Source: Lutjanus erythropterus
Taxonomy: Eukaryota; Chordata; Actinopteri; Lutjaniformes; Lutjanidae
NCBI GenBank assembly: GCA_020091685.1
Contig: CM034597.1
Location: 28,508,388 to 28,572,387 of the forward strand
Length of the DNA: 64,000 nucleotides
Direction of reading: 5' to 3'
Positions 1-47,385 of this stretch are shown one piece after another (position 1 is the stretch's first letter; each line of letters opens with the position of its first letter). Both the position numbers and the translations under genes were made by a program. The notes beneath the pieces were generated by a model, which saw nothing but the letters and a program-made list of their open reading frames with translations, did not search any database and was not told the DNA's origin.

Positions 1-51
1 CAGCAGAGCCCGCAGCTGCTGAAGGAGCTGGATCAGCAACAGCAGCTCTGA
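1..51 (+). CDS. possible 3' end of last coding exon of an upstream gene (partial)
   Basis: Frame 1 reads QQSPQLLKELDQQQQL followed by TGA at 49-51. A candidate poly(A) signal AATAAA lies at 379-384. The Gln/Leu-rich tail could be the end of a coiled-coil protein, but 16 residues are too few to identify it. It may equally be chance reading frame. Sequence to the left of the window is needed to decide. Confidence 0.3.
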   Translation, partial: QQSPQLLKELDQQQQL

Positions 52-149
52 CTGTGTGCTCCTGAGGTGTCTGAAAAAATAACAAACAAACCCACATCCA
101 TGAATACAAGGCAATATTAATTACATATATTATGGTCAGCTTCTTAAAT

Positions 150-292
150 ATGACGATTTTCTGATTTCTTTACTCCTCTCTGACAGTAAACTTAATATCT
201 TTGAGTTGTGGACAAAACAAGACATTTGAAGATGTCATCTTGGACTTCTGGAAACACTTATCAATATTTTTCACCATCATTCTCCATGGTGT
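150..292 (+). repeat. interior fragment of the TAGAGCTGCAAC MITE family
   Basis: ACAGTAAACTTAATATCTTTG, GTTGTGGACAAAACAAGA and GGAAACACTTATCAATA match the interior of the copies at 43294 and 49436. The ends are missing. Confidence 0.55.
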
Positions 293-717
293 GGTGCTGC
301 TCGGGTTGGGATGCCATCTGAGGCAATAGGAGGTGCTCCTCCAAAGACACAAAACTAATGTATCACATTAAATAATATAATAAAACTCATAAAATTCTAC
401 AAATAATAATCTACAAATTGCTTAACAGGAAGCATCTTATTATGAATGCATTATAATGAAGTAGAGTCGTGCTGCAGAGATGCCCTAAAAAATCCTCGTA
501 CAGAACTCCAAAAATGTCACATCATCATGACATCATGAAAATTGTCATGCAAAAAAGATCAACACTGATAATGTGTCATATCACAACATCTGTCAAGATA
601 ACTGCAATATGATTTATGTTTTTGCTGTATCCTTCAACCCTTCCTATTATAATCATTGTTGTTTTTCTCAACATAATACTGCATTGTAGGGTAAAAGCCT
701 ATAAGTCATCTAGATGG

Positions 718-1602
718 TGTCACAGTTCTGCAGGCCCAGTTTCCCTTGACCTGTCCCCTATTCTCCCAGTTTCCCTTCTCTCACTCTGCCTCAGTGATTT
801 TCCACTCTACCTGCCAGCCACTCCCACCTCATCAGCCCGACTCTACCCACCTGTGAGCTCAGCTGCAGCTCATCCCCAATCAGCCCAGTATAAAGCCTCT
901 CCAGCACTCTCACTCCTTGCCAGACTGTTCTTCAGTATTTCCCTGCAAGACTCTCCAGCCCTTATTCCTGGTTTGTTTTCCCTTTTGCCTTCCCTGCTTG
1001 TCTCTGACTCTCCTGCCTTGCCTGGTTCCTGGATATTCACCACAGCCTTCCATCCCAGACTTTGTGATTTGTCTCAGCATTCCTGGTTTTTGCCTGCCTG
1101 TCCCTGTGGCTGCTTGGTATGTCATCAAAGTCTCTCCTGGTCCCGACTTCTCCACCTGGTCCTTACTTCCCTGTTGCTTGTCCCTCATTGGCGGGTCTGT
1201 CTGCACATCTGGTCCTGACTTCTCTACCCAGTCCCAGCTTCCCTGTTGCACGTTCCTCATCTGCTCCTCTGCTTCTTCAGCCTGCCCTCCTGGTTCTGGA
1301 CTCAACGATTCATCAACCTTGTCTCTAACCAGCTCCTCTAAGGTAGTGACGCCTGTTTATGTATGTATTATATATGTACTGTCCAGTTCTGAGGACTCAC
1401 TCCTGTCCTTGGTCCAGCTTCCGGGTGTGGCTCAACATTCCCTGAGCCTGCCCTCCAGAGACTCTGTGGGGGCTTTGAGCCTGAAGAAAGAACGGTTCCC
1501 TGTGTTTCTGCGGCGGCACAAGTTCCTGGTTTTCCTGTTTAAAATAAAGGTCATTACCAACTGTCCCAGATTTTCAGTGTGCTGCTAAGAACACCTGTTA
1601 CA
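718..1602 (+). mobile_element. probable solo LTR of a Ty3/Gypsy-like element
   Basis: The block begins TGTCACAG and ends TGTTACA. It carries a TATA-like AGTATAAAG at about 888 and an AAAATAAAGG poly(A)-type signal near 1541, in the order expected for U3-R-U5. The C/T-rich composition (CCTGCC, CTGACTCTC) resembles fish Gypsy LTRs as I remember them. No internal gag/pol or second LTR is visible, and no clear target-site duplication was found. Open frames inside it (616-1218 +, 910-1305 -) are compositional and not genes. Confidence 0.5.
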
Positions 1603-2827
1603 ACACCTGCTTAATAGCTATCAGTTTCTTTCAAATAAAATTTGGCAGTTTACTTATTGCCAAAGCAGTCTAGGAAATTAACATCAACAGATGATTAGCT
1701 GTAAGTACTGTATAATGATATGAAAATCTCATTCAATATAATGCAGCCATTGCATACTAAGTTGCATCTCTCTGGCCCCTTAGCACAAGTGAGTTGGTGA
1801 AAGCCAGGTCTTCATTTCCCCTTTGTTCTGTTTATTTTCTTCTTTCACAAACTTTTGGTGTTTGATTTTCTGTTTGAGGATGGACCAAACAACTGACACC
1901 TGTCCACAGATCTCTAACTTTGTTGGCGAGTTGATTTACTCTTCTTGCTCTTTACTAAACTGAATCACTAAAACTTTCCCACAGATCCTAATTTCTTTTG
2001 GTGAAGAGGGTTTTCTCGGGCCAAATTTTGAGACACTGAACAAACTGAGTTCTTTGTGCTGATAATTGTTGAACACCTGAAAAGTTGTTTTTATGTTGAA
2101 CTCTGAAGAGTTGCGGGAAATATTTATTTTGGACTTGACTGAAAGTGACTTTCTCTCTTTTCTCTTCTGTCTCTCTGGTTAAATGTGTTTTTTTTTTTCA
2201 TTGTCCTGTCAACACGCTGATTTACACTGAACTGACTAGTGCTGTGTTGTCACCTTGAAAAGTGGGTTTATGGCAGTGTATTCATGCATGAGTTTGTTTG
2301 AACAGCTCTGTCTGGCCTCTCACCTGGGACCAGTTTGGCTTAGGAGACCCTAGCAGGACTAACTCCCCCAACAGCACGGCTCCAAGGCTCCCAGGGACAC
2401 AAAAACCCCTCCCTCGTATTAAGGTAGTGATTCTTCTGAGGAGTGCCCCAAAATACATTTATAATCCATCTTTCATACTCGGTTATTGGACGACTAACAA
2501 TGGTTGATGCCTCATATTACAATACTATAATATACTATGGTTTTCAATAAACACACTGACTTCTTTGCCAACACATGTTTTTGCGTTTTTCTGTGTGTAT
2601 GTTCACATATTCCTGAAATAACCATTTGTGAAGGTTTCAGTGCCCTGTAATCAGAGCAGAGACGTAGGTGAGATATCTAGTTTGTTGTTGAGAGATCAGA
2701 TTGTAAGCTGAGTGTGTTTGTGAGAAGACAGAGATGCCAGTTAGGCCCGGCCCTCTGGTCCATGTGTGATATCAGCTGAGATGTTCTTCCAGCATCAGTT
2801 CTCTCTCTGCCATCTGCTCAGGACGTG
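1603..2827. other. intergenic / 5' flank of the collagen gene
   Basis: AT-rich DNA with no supported exon. It contains the immediate upstream sequence of the collagen start codon at 2828. I see no convincing TATA box and cannot place the transcription start. A non-coding 5' exon cannot be excluded. Confidence 0.4.
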
Positions 2828-37436
<34,609 letters not shown>

Positions 37437-37805
37437 CCCCTGAAGAGTGTGTGTGTTTGTGTGTGTGTGTATGTGTGTGTATGTGTGTATGTGTATGCAT
37501 GCCTGATGAAATTTTGTAAATATCTCTTTTATATAAAAAGCAGGGATATACTATGATACTATGATGTCTTGATATTTTACATGAACACTTTTATCAGGAT
37601 AAATTTGCTCAGTGCTGTTTTTTTTTTTTTTTTTGTATATTTATTGAACTGTCACAAACTGAATGAATAGTTGGATTTTATCATGTTATTAAATGTTTTT
37701 GTAGCACCACATGTTTAAATGAAATTGACTTGGAACCTTTTTATATTACAACTCAGTGTCTCATCATCCACATGGCGGAATGATAAGCAGCACTATCAAA
37801 ATAAA
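37437..37805 (+). other. collagen 3' UTR with GT microsatellite and poly(A) signal
   Basis: A GT/ATGTGT repeat tract follows the stop at about 37446-37500. A poly-T run sits near 37619-37634, and a canonical AATAAA lies at 37800-37805, about 365 nt after the stop. This is a plausible cleavage signal, though the true end is not visible from sequence alone. Confidence 0.5.
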
Positions 37806-39240
37806 ATTTGAATATATGGAGTGAAACATGCATCTGTTGTATTTTTACTGCCTGCATCATGTGATAGATGCCAACCTTAAAGTACCCACTTCTGAAGTGT
37901 CCAAGTTCAGGTTTATCCAGAAATCACAGAATCTCTTCCAACAGATTTTTGTACAAGTGTGACGTGACTGACCACAAGATTGCTCATGATCCTTTTTCGT
38001 ACTTTAATCATGCACGGCACAGTCTGTCAACAAAGCTGTAGTTATGTGTATATAAAGAGTTGTTCAGGGTTTTCATAAATGTCTCTGTGTCTTTGCTGTT
38101 AATTGTATTTGCCACACTCAGCTCATAAGGACCGTTGACTTTGGGTTTTATGACCCATAATGCTCTACTTAGAGGGGACACAGGTTCAAAAACAATTCAG
38201 TATATTTCAAATCAGTTCAAATTCACTATGCCTCTACTCTTGTAGTATTATTGTTTTTCTATTAGTATTTTATATTAATCATTCATGTATAATGTATGAT
38301 GTATAATATAACATACAAGACATGCTCAAGCAAAAACCACACATTTTTGAGACAACTGATTCTTTTCTGTCTTTACTCATCGCTCATCCCTCAGTTTATG
38401 ACACTTATATTGTTTGCAACTGTTTTATTAAGTTAAATGTTTTCTGCTACTTGTGTGGTTTTACTCACTAACATTAGTGAAATGTTTTTGAAAGTTGAAA
38501 GAAAGGGTATAAAAAGGTCTGAATTACCAACCGGGCAAATCAGGCAATTGCCACAAAACCCCTGATTCCATGGGGCGGTAATTTCATTAAGTGCAACTTT
38601 TGGGGGGAATATCATTTAATTAAGTATAATATCAGGCATGATAAGGTAGGCCCATCTTGAACAGGTCTCTGGATAAAAATCTAGTTTTAAGGCCCCTGTC
38701 AAATAAACCAATAAAAGAAAAATAAGTTCATGTTTAATCAGATAATCACACAGCAAATCAGGGGCCGTGTCAGAGCCTGCATACTGTAGGAATGTAGCAC
38801 ACATTGTACAGTTATTTGGAGAAACAGGGTTAACAGGTGCAGTAAATACTATTTCATGTAGTGTAAGTGGAGACATTTATGTTTTCATATTTGTCACTTG
38901 TTACAAGTTATTGAGTCGTGACATATTTTGCTGTCTAGAGCCTTTCAGCAGTCAGTGGTTTAATCTGGGGTATAATTTGGATTTCACTTGATGTTTTTGT
39001 AATTAATAAGGCATATTATCTACATGGTGAGTGCTCAACTTCAAAGATTTATCCTCATTAGCCATGTACTCCATGTACTCCAACAGTTCCTCCAGTTTCT
39101 TATTTGGATTTTACTCAATTCTTAAAGTTAATCAGAACAAATATTTTTTGATCATTTTCTTTTGTTTCTATGGGATGTTATAACATTTTTTCATTATTGT
39201 AATAAGCATATTGATGAGTTGGAGTGTAATGACAGCTCCT
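37806..39240. other. intergenic region between collagen and SOAT1
   Basis: AT-rich, with several short open frames on both strands (such as 38616-38876 -) that show no splice or protein-like features. Nothing supportable is seen. Confidence 0.5.
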
Positions 39241-39254
39241 GTCAACACTGTGGG

Positions 39255-39454
39255 CGCTGGTGACGTCAAAAGGAGGAGAGACTTTGGACCAATCAGCGTC
39301 GGCTTCCCTGCTCCTCATCTCGTCTGTTAACACAATGGGGAAGGTGAGCAGCAGCTCACACTGCTGTCATTAAAGCAGAAACTAACACGTCTGAGTCTGT
39401 ACTCGGAAAAGACGGAGGTCCAGCTGACAAGAGAGCGGCCGGCGGTTGAAGCGA
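39255..39454 (+). promoter_or_regulatory. soat1: SOAT1 promoter and non-coding exon 1
   Basis: A perfect cAMP-response element TGACGTCA lies at 39261-39268 and a CCAAT box in an NF-Y-like context (CCAATCAGC) at about 39290, both close upstream of a G/C-richer stretch. A strong donor GCGA|gtaagt at 39454/39455 ends a 5' UTR exon, which joins the acceptor at 39929 immediately before the SOAT1 ATG. A short upstream frame (ATG at 39335, 12 codons) may lie in the 5' UTR. Confidence 0.55.
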
Positions 39455-39930
39455 GTAAGTATTCAGGAAGTGGCGTTTCTCTATCGTCCCTCGATGTCTG
39501 TCAACAACCTGGTGTGCGGCTAACGACGGACGTCAACAAGTTGGCTAATTTGACAGGATGTTACCGAAAGCTAGCAGCCGTTAGTGTTACCGGGCAGAAG
39601 ATTTATTACTGTAAGAGTAATTAAACCAACATGAAGCCAGGTGGCGAGCTGGTCACCTTATGAATTAACATACTGACTGTTTATATTAGCTAACTGAACT
39701 GCTAGCTGTCTGTCTGCTGCCTGTCTGTCTGTGTCATGTGAGACTGATTTGATTGTCATCTCGGTTTGGTTTATTTGTCAATCAAAATCCTCTGCATTCT
39801 TGTCCATGCTACTGTGAACTGGCTCCTTTATGTGTCCCCAAGACATGATGTGTTAAGGCTAGTTTGCTAATGCTCCCACTGATTTTTTTTTTTTAAAACT
39901 TAAGTTACCTGTTTTACCTGTGTCTTTAGG

Positions 39931-42900
39931 ATGGAGAAAGGGGATGACAGTGTCCTCCGGTGTCGCTTTCCTAAGATCCCCACCTTCCCTGATCTAGACG
40001 GCTCTTTGGACAGGGAGTGTAACCAAGGAAAGCATCAGCAAGGCAATGGGGACAGACACGTTACCAGCAATGGTGAGAAAAAAACCTCATGTCCCTCATT
40101 GACAGGGCTACAGGAGAGGACATTGACCTCTTATGACTGAGATTTTTGAGAAACGGTGTTGATTTCATGCCTACATCCTTTTATTTATTTCAGTGAATTT
40201 CCCTGGATGTGTTAGTCAGTGAAGTCAGGTCACGGGATGATGTGTGTTTCTGAAGCAATGTTATGTGTGACCTGTGGTACAGTTAGTGTGGTTAACCAAG
40301 ACAGACAATGACAGGGTACAGACGGTTTACTGGTGAACTGACTCCCACTTTAATGACACACATAAGAAATGATGGTCAGTGAAGTGATCATGAAAAATTA
40401 TGACCAGAGATGTTCCAATACCAGTTTGTCCTTCCCAATACTGGTTATGATACCTGGACTTTGCATATCAACTAATACTGAGTACCAGTGAGCTAAAAAA
40501 TATTTATATTTTAATTTCAACAGCTGTTTACCCTGTATGGGAATGGTATGATTGCTACCATTGTTGTATGGCCTCAATCAGATTAAACCCTTTGTAATAA
40601 ACAAATACATACAGAGATTGAATACTACAGAACATGACTTCACCATCCTGGAGGGGGAAAAGGCCAATGGGATGCTGCTGGAAAGTAGCATCGTTCCATT
40701 TCAGGTAGAGATGAAATGGTATGAAAATTTGCCAAAATAGTAGTGACCAAATTTATCACTGTTATCGTTATTAGTGCAGTATTGTTAAAATGAGCGGTAA
40801 ATGTTCAGATGATGCGCAGTGATACACACACTGAAATCAGTTCACCTGCTGTTACACTGAAAACCTCTCAAGGATTTGAAATGGCATCATATGCTTTGCG
40901 ATGTCAGTGTTTTTATTCGCGCAAAACAAACCAGTGTTGCTGCTGTGTCTGCGTCTGAGAGACTCTTGCTAACTTTGGTTGATGCTGGTCAGTATTTACT
41001 GTGAGTTTTTCAAACATGGTTATCGCGATAATTAAAATGAATTATATTATAATTGAAACAGCAATACTGATCATCTGGGATTTTATTATGAACTGATTAT
41101 CATTGCATTTCTAGCTTTGGAGTTAATTAATTATGTGGTAATGGATCAGTACATACACTTATGTACTTCCTGATGCCAATACCAGCATTTTAGGCAGTAT
41201 CAGATGCATTTGCTGAAACTGGTATTGTATCCTAATTATGATTGTAAAACAGCAGTCTGACATGACTTTTGATAACATGAACTCTCTTTATATTTAGAAT
41301 AAAATATTGATCCCTCAAAAAAACATTTTGAAACTGAATAATTACAGAATTATTCTAATAAATAGTAATTGATTGCTTTCCTGTCTTTGGTACATTGTCA
41401 AGTTGAGTCATTTCTTCTTTGCTCCACTGCTTGCTGACATCTTCCTGTTATATGGGTGGAGTGCTACTGTTCCTTGTCCCTGTTTGTATGATTGACCTCA
41501 ATAGCTGAACAAACTTGATCATCAGACAGCTGACAAGACTAATAACCTGCGGTAACCTTTACCACAAGTTGTCACATTTACTCTGCTTGGCAGACACTAG
41601 GTTGTACTCACCACACACTGTCGTAGGCAAGTCTCCTTTTTGATTTTGCTAGAGTCGATCTAAAGACTGATGTAATTTGACTTCTGCTATTTTCCAGACT
41701 GTTGCCCTTTTACAACACAATGACTCAAATCTACAGTACTCAACTGTTATCACCCTGTGAAGTATTACAGTTCCTGTTGTAATTTTCATTCTCTTAATAA
41801 GAAGTCTTTTGTAATGTGGCTTTAGATTATAATTCTTGTTGAATGGTAAAACCAGACACATCTCCTCTAATCCGCCACATATAGTTATTAGTGGATGATC
41901 TGCTCATCATTTATTGGAATATTTGACATGGTGTGAATTGATATTTACTTTACCCAGGTCAATGTTTGCTAGAGACAAGGTAACCTGGCAACTGCTGTTA
42001 ATTTGTATGTGTCCAATGATATTGGAAGATTACAATGGAGCAGGTTGACAATTGTCATTTCATCATATGCTCAGACTTGTGTCTTCTCTTTCCACATTCA
42101 GGAAAAATTGAAGTGGAACACATGATCAGCAAAAAGCTGCAGCTGAAAAAGAAAGCAGAGGTTAGTAAATCAGTAATTTAGATGTAGAAAAATTAAAAAC
42201 TATTTTAATTGGAGTGATCTTGGGTTTCCTGCAATATATATATATTTTATCAAAGTATTCTTTTGTGATGTTTACTTCTGTCAGGAGTAGTCCTGTAGGA
42301 CTTACTTTGAAAGTACTTTGTACTTACAAAGTAAGTCTGAGTAGGTGTTTCAGTGGGATTCATGAGGACACCTGGGACACTTGAGAAATCATTTTTTCAC
42401 ACTCTTCTCTCTTCAGCAGTGTCATAAAATGAAAAGCAAAGTCAGTGTAACTGTGACTATGAAACTTTTCACCTTTAACCCCAAATCTTTTCTCCAGATC
42501 TCTTTGCATGTTCAGGAGGAACATTGTTATTGCCGCATAAATAGAAAATATTCCACATTTGTTTTTGTAGACTAGTAATGATAACTCTTCTTGCATCTTT
42601 TGCTCTTGTTCAGTACCTGAAGAGTGACCTGATGCGTCAGTTCGACAGTCAGGTTAATGACTTCATGGACAGTCTTATTGAGGAGTCAGCCACCCTGGAG
42701 CCTGCACCTCTACCTGCTGTCTTCTCACCCCCAATGTCAGACAAGGAGAGGAACAAACTCAGGTACTGCCTTATATGGACAAACCTTCCTCATTCCTCTC
42801 TTTATCACACAGGTTTTTCTCCAACACTATATATCTCCTGATGTCACTCTGTTTTCCTTCAGGCATTTCCGACCACCTCATGGCCAGGGCAAGCACTTTG

Positions 42901-45900
42901 TCAGTCGCCGGTCCCTCCTAGAGTAAGTCGACACATTGACTTGAACAAAATGTAAATTTTCCGACCTAAAGACTAAAATGCATCACGACATTTGATTATC
43001 ACAGTGCACGTCATTGATTTCTCTGCTGCTTGAAAGTCGTTTGTCATCATCAGTTTAGCTGCACAGAGTCTGATCGCCTGGTGTCTGTTTGTTTGCAGTG
43101 AGCTGTTTGAGGTGAACCACATCAGGACTATCTACCACATGTTTATTGCCCTGCTCATTCTCTTCATCCTCAGTACACTGGTGGTAGATTTCATTGATGA
43201 AGGCAGGTAATGTAGAACACTTCAGTGTATAATGCCATATGATTTTTGTCACAAATAGACATCTTTTTTGTTCTGTGTCGCTTTTGTTGAAGTTAGAGCT
43301 GCAACAATTAATCACCAACTATTTTGATAATTGATTAATTTGTACAAGTCATTTTTTTCTTCTTTGACAGTAAACTGAATATCTTTGGGTTGTGGGCAAA
43401 GCAAGACATTTGATGACATCATCTTATGCTTTGGGAAACACCAATCAACATTTTTACCATTTTATGACATTTTATAGGCAAACAACTATTAATCGATTAA
43501 TCAAGAAAGTAAAGGACCACTTAATTGACTAAGAAAATAACTAATTAAAGTGATGAATTCCTTAAATTGCTGTCACTTTTGAACTTGTTAAGATTCTTCA
43601 ATTTTCTCATCTCAACTTTCTCTCCTTCTCCTCAGACTGGTGCTGGACTTTGACCTGCTGGTCTATGCGTTTGGACAGTTCCCTCTGGTGGTGTGCACAT
43701 GGATCTGCATGTTTCTGTCTGCGCTGCTGGTTCCCTTCACCCTGTTCCACCTGTGGTCACAGTCCCAGTCTGGCTCTTACAGTCACCCCAGGTTGTGGAG
43801 TTTGCTGTATGGCTCTGTATTCCTGCTCTACCAAGCTCTGGGCCTGGGATTCCTGCCCACATACGTGGTGGTGACCAACAGTATGCCACCTGCATCTCGC
43901 TTCATCATCATCCTGGAACAGGTAGATGACCATTGTGGCTGCTTTTAGTTTGATTAGTGGGACCACATCCACACCGCCGTATGTAAAGCACTTTCAAATG
44001 CTTTTTGAAATGTGATATCTAAACTGACCTTTTCTCTTGAACTGACTCCGTAGAAAGAGTTCTAACAGCTGCTGTGTATGCTTTTATTATTTGTCTAATT
44101 GCAGGTGCGTCTAATGATGAAAGCCCACTCGTTTGTCAGGGAGAATGTACCTAGAGTGCAGACATGGGCTAAAGAAAAGACAGGTGTGTAACTTTCCAAC
44201 TCTCCATCTTTTGTTCTTGTTTGTTGTAAGATGAGGTACAAAGTAGCATGGTGAGACTTCAGGAGGACAGAATATCACACTGCTTTTCATTTAATTAACA
44301 GCTAAAGAGGGAATACCAACCAACTATTCAGTATGTTAGAGTAAATGGTGTCCATTCAAAATAAATTATTTGTATATCATTCAGTATTTATCTTAATTAG
44401 CTTGTTTTCATCACACATCCTTGATTCAGTCAAATCTGAGAGCCTGCCTACACGCACACCACATAAAAGGACTACTGTTGAGGCATGCCTCTTTAATCCT
44501 GCGCTCTAGACAACGTCACAGGTTGGAATTTCCCAGTTGAAAATTCCAGTTTCCAACCTTAAAGCATTCCAGGTGTACAACACCAAAAATAAACAAAAAA
44601 CATGGCTGACCTTGAAAAATCAATGTGTTTCTTTGGCAAGTATACACATAATTTAACCCTTAACAGTGTAGCTTCCATGCATAAATGACACAGAGGAGGG
44701 AAACCGGTGCGTGAGGTAACAGACACCCTTATACATTTCATTTTACAGCACTTAATAACATGAGCAACAAACTTTGACATTCAGCTACTGTGTTCCCTTT
44801 TTCTAATGTCCTCATTTTGATGAGTGGTTTCTTTTGTCATCTGTAGGCCCCAACGCAGTGATCCCACAGGTCTCTCAGTATCTCTACTTTCTGTTTGCAC
44901 CCACACTCATCTACAGAGACAAGTACCCCAGGTAAGCAGCAGATCCTCTTAATGTCTTTGTTTTTTTTTCATGCAGTAGTTCCATGTGTGATAAATTCTT
45001 GTTTCCCCACTTTCTGCAGGAACCCAGTGATCAGATGGGGCTATGTGGCCACAAAGCTGCTTCAGGTACCGGCCTCATTGATAATTTAAAGCTGACCTTA
45101 CTTAAGACTGTAAACTGAAGCACATTTGTCTGACAATTTTTTTGTCAACCATTCCTACCCTACAGGTTCTAGGCAGTCTCTTTTATGCCTATTACGTGTT
45201 TGTGCGGCTGTGCATCCCTCAGTTCCACAGCATCAGTCTGCAGCTGTTTGACCTGAGAGCCATGGTCCTTTGTGTCTTCAACTCTATCTTGCCAGGTAAG
45301 GACAGCCACTTGTTTGTGGACTCTTGTAAAGAAATTCTTCTTAGTCTAACTCAGTCTCAGTGTATCCAGCAGTAACACAACAGTCACATTTTCTTAAGAA
45401 ATTTTCTGTTTTTTCTTCTGCAGGAGTGTTGGTTCTCTTCTTGGCATTCTTTGCCTTCCTCCACTGTTGGCTTAATGCTTTTGCTGAGATGCTGCGCTTT
45501 GCTGACAGGATGTTTTACAAGGTACTTCAGCTGTCACCGCCAGCTACAGCAACATTTAAATTAAGTTCCTATGTTGTACTTTATACTTGACTTAATTCAT
45601 GTTGATTATATATCACAGGATTGGTGGAATTCAACCTCTTTTGCCAATTACTATCGCACGTGGAACGTAGTCGTCCATGACTGGCTGTACTACTATGTGT
45701 ACCGGGACTTCCTGTGGGTGAGTGGTTTTAGGATGTCTATTGACTATTTTTTAATAGTAGAAGAATGCAAATTCAAATAAAAAAAAAAAAAAACTAATTG
45801 TACACAATGCAGACATTTGCCTTCAGTTTCATCATAAAACATGTCATAAAACAACAATACACAATACATACAATAGTAGTTTGTCTCAGCATACAGAATC

Positions 45901-47354
45901 ATAAAAAATACAAGTCACAAAATGAGAACACGCACATCATCTCAGCATATATATTAACAAAATACAACTCACAATACGTGAGTCTACACAATACAGCCTA
46001 TCACTGCAGCACAGACAGGGGCACCACCTTGTATCCTAGTCTACCGGATCCTAATTTCATTTATTACCTTGATAGCACTTTGTACAAAGTGTTTATTGTA
46101 CATGTTTCTGTTTGCCATCAGTAATCTGTAATGTATAAACTTTTACCCCCTGAGGGTAAAAGTTCAAATTCACTGTGCAGTGAAAGAGAAAAGTCGTAAT
46201 AATTTTGTCAGCTTTACTCCTGAAGAGTTCATACATACTACTTAGCTGCTTTCCTGGTTTCCCTAAAATGTTAGAGGCCATGTTCACTATTTTCTGCAGC
46301 TTGTTCCTCCTTTCAAAGTTCAGATTACTGAACCACATGATCATGTTAAAATTTAGGATACTTGCCACACAATTTTCTTTTGGCTCAGTCTAAAATTGTT
46401 CATCTTGTGTAGCAAGTGGAGACATTTCTTGAAGATGTGGTCAGTTTTCTTTGAAGGTGAGACCGCTCTCGATGTATGTACCGAGGTACTTAAAATCAAC
46501 CATCAGTGTGAAAACCACATCAAACACATAATCCAATTTAGCACTAATGTAAAAAGTCATGGATCAGATTAAACATGTATGCCACTGTTGTTCTGACTTG
46601 TCTCTTCTCTCCGCTGTTCTCATTCCAGATGTCTCAGAAACGTTTCAGAGCAGCCGCCATGCTGTTTGTGTTTACAGTGTCTGCAGTGGTCCACGAGTAC
46701 ATTCTTGCAGTCTGCTTCGGCTTCTTCTATCCCGTGCTCTTCTGCCTCTTTATGTGCTTTGGAAGTAAGAGAAAAGAGCTCACTACTCTTCACTGTTCTC
46801 ACTCTGCTTTTATTGGCAATCAGCCACCCGAACTTGAAAATTCAGCTAAACCTACTAAATGCTATTATTTTATCCGTGTTATGACACACAAAACCAAGTT
46901 ATGTCTCTCTGCTTTGATCTTTTCATAATGCTCACACATTTCTCACCCTCTCGCAGTGATGTTCAACTTCATTCTGCATGACCAAAGGAAAGGTCCCATC
47001 TGGAACATAATCATGTGGACGTCCCTCTTCCTGGGTCAGGGAGTCATTATCTGTCTGTATTCGCAGGAGTGGTATGCCCAGCGCTACTGCCCCCTGAAGG
47101 AGGTAACACCTGCAGCGCTGCTTCATGCTGTCTGGTGAAATGTCGCCCTTGATTCAGAATACTTTATTTGTCCCTCAAGGAACAATAAAAGACAAGCAAG
47201 TGTGCAAACAGAAGTACATGTGGACAGTTTATTTACGCACATAAAAAAACTAATTTAAAAACACAAATATGACCTATGTACCTAAGTTTTTGCTTTTGCA
47301 AACGTTTTTGCAACCTTAAGGGCTGACACAAATTCATTTTCATGTGATGTCTAT

Positions 47355-47385
<31 letters not shown>

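Noticed and set aside
11-360. 60-aa minus-strand frame near the window start
   Set aside because: It lies inside an interior fragment of the TAGAGCTGCAAC MITE family.
616-1588. Long overlapping open frames (200, 131 and 223 aa) on both strands
   Set aside because: They coincide with a C/T-rich, LTR-like block having TATA and poly(A) signals. No protein-like conservation pattern or splice structure is seen, and frames on both strands point to compositional bias.
43650-43929. Alternative frames over SOAT1 exon 7
   Set aside because: They are shadows of the 286-nt exon whose true frame ([16 protein letters not shown]) continues correctly into both neighbouring exons.
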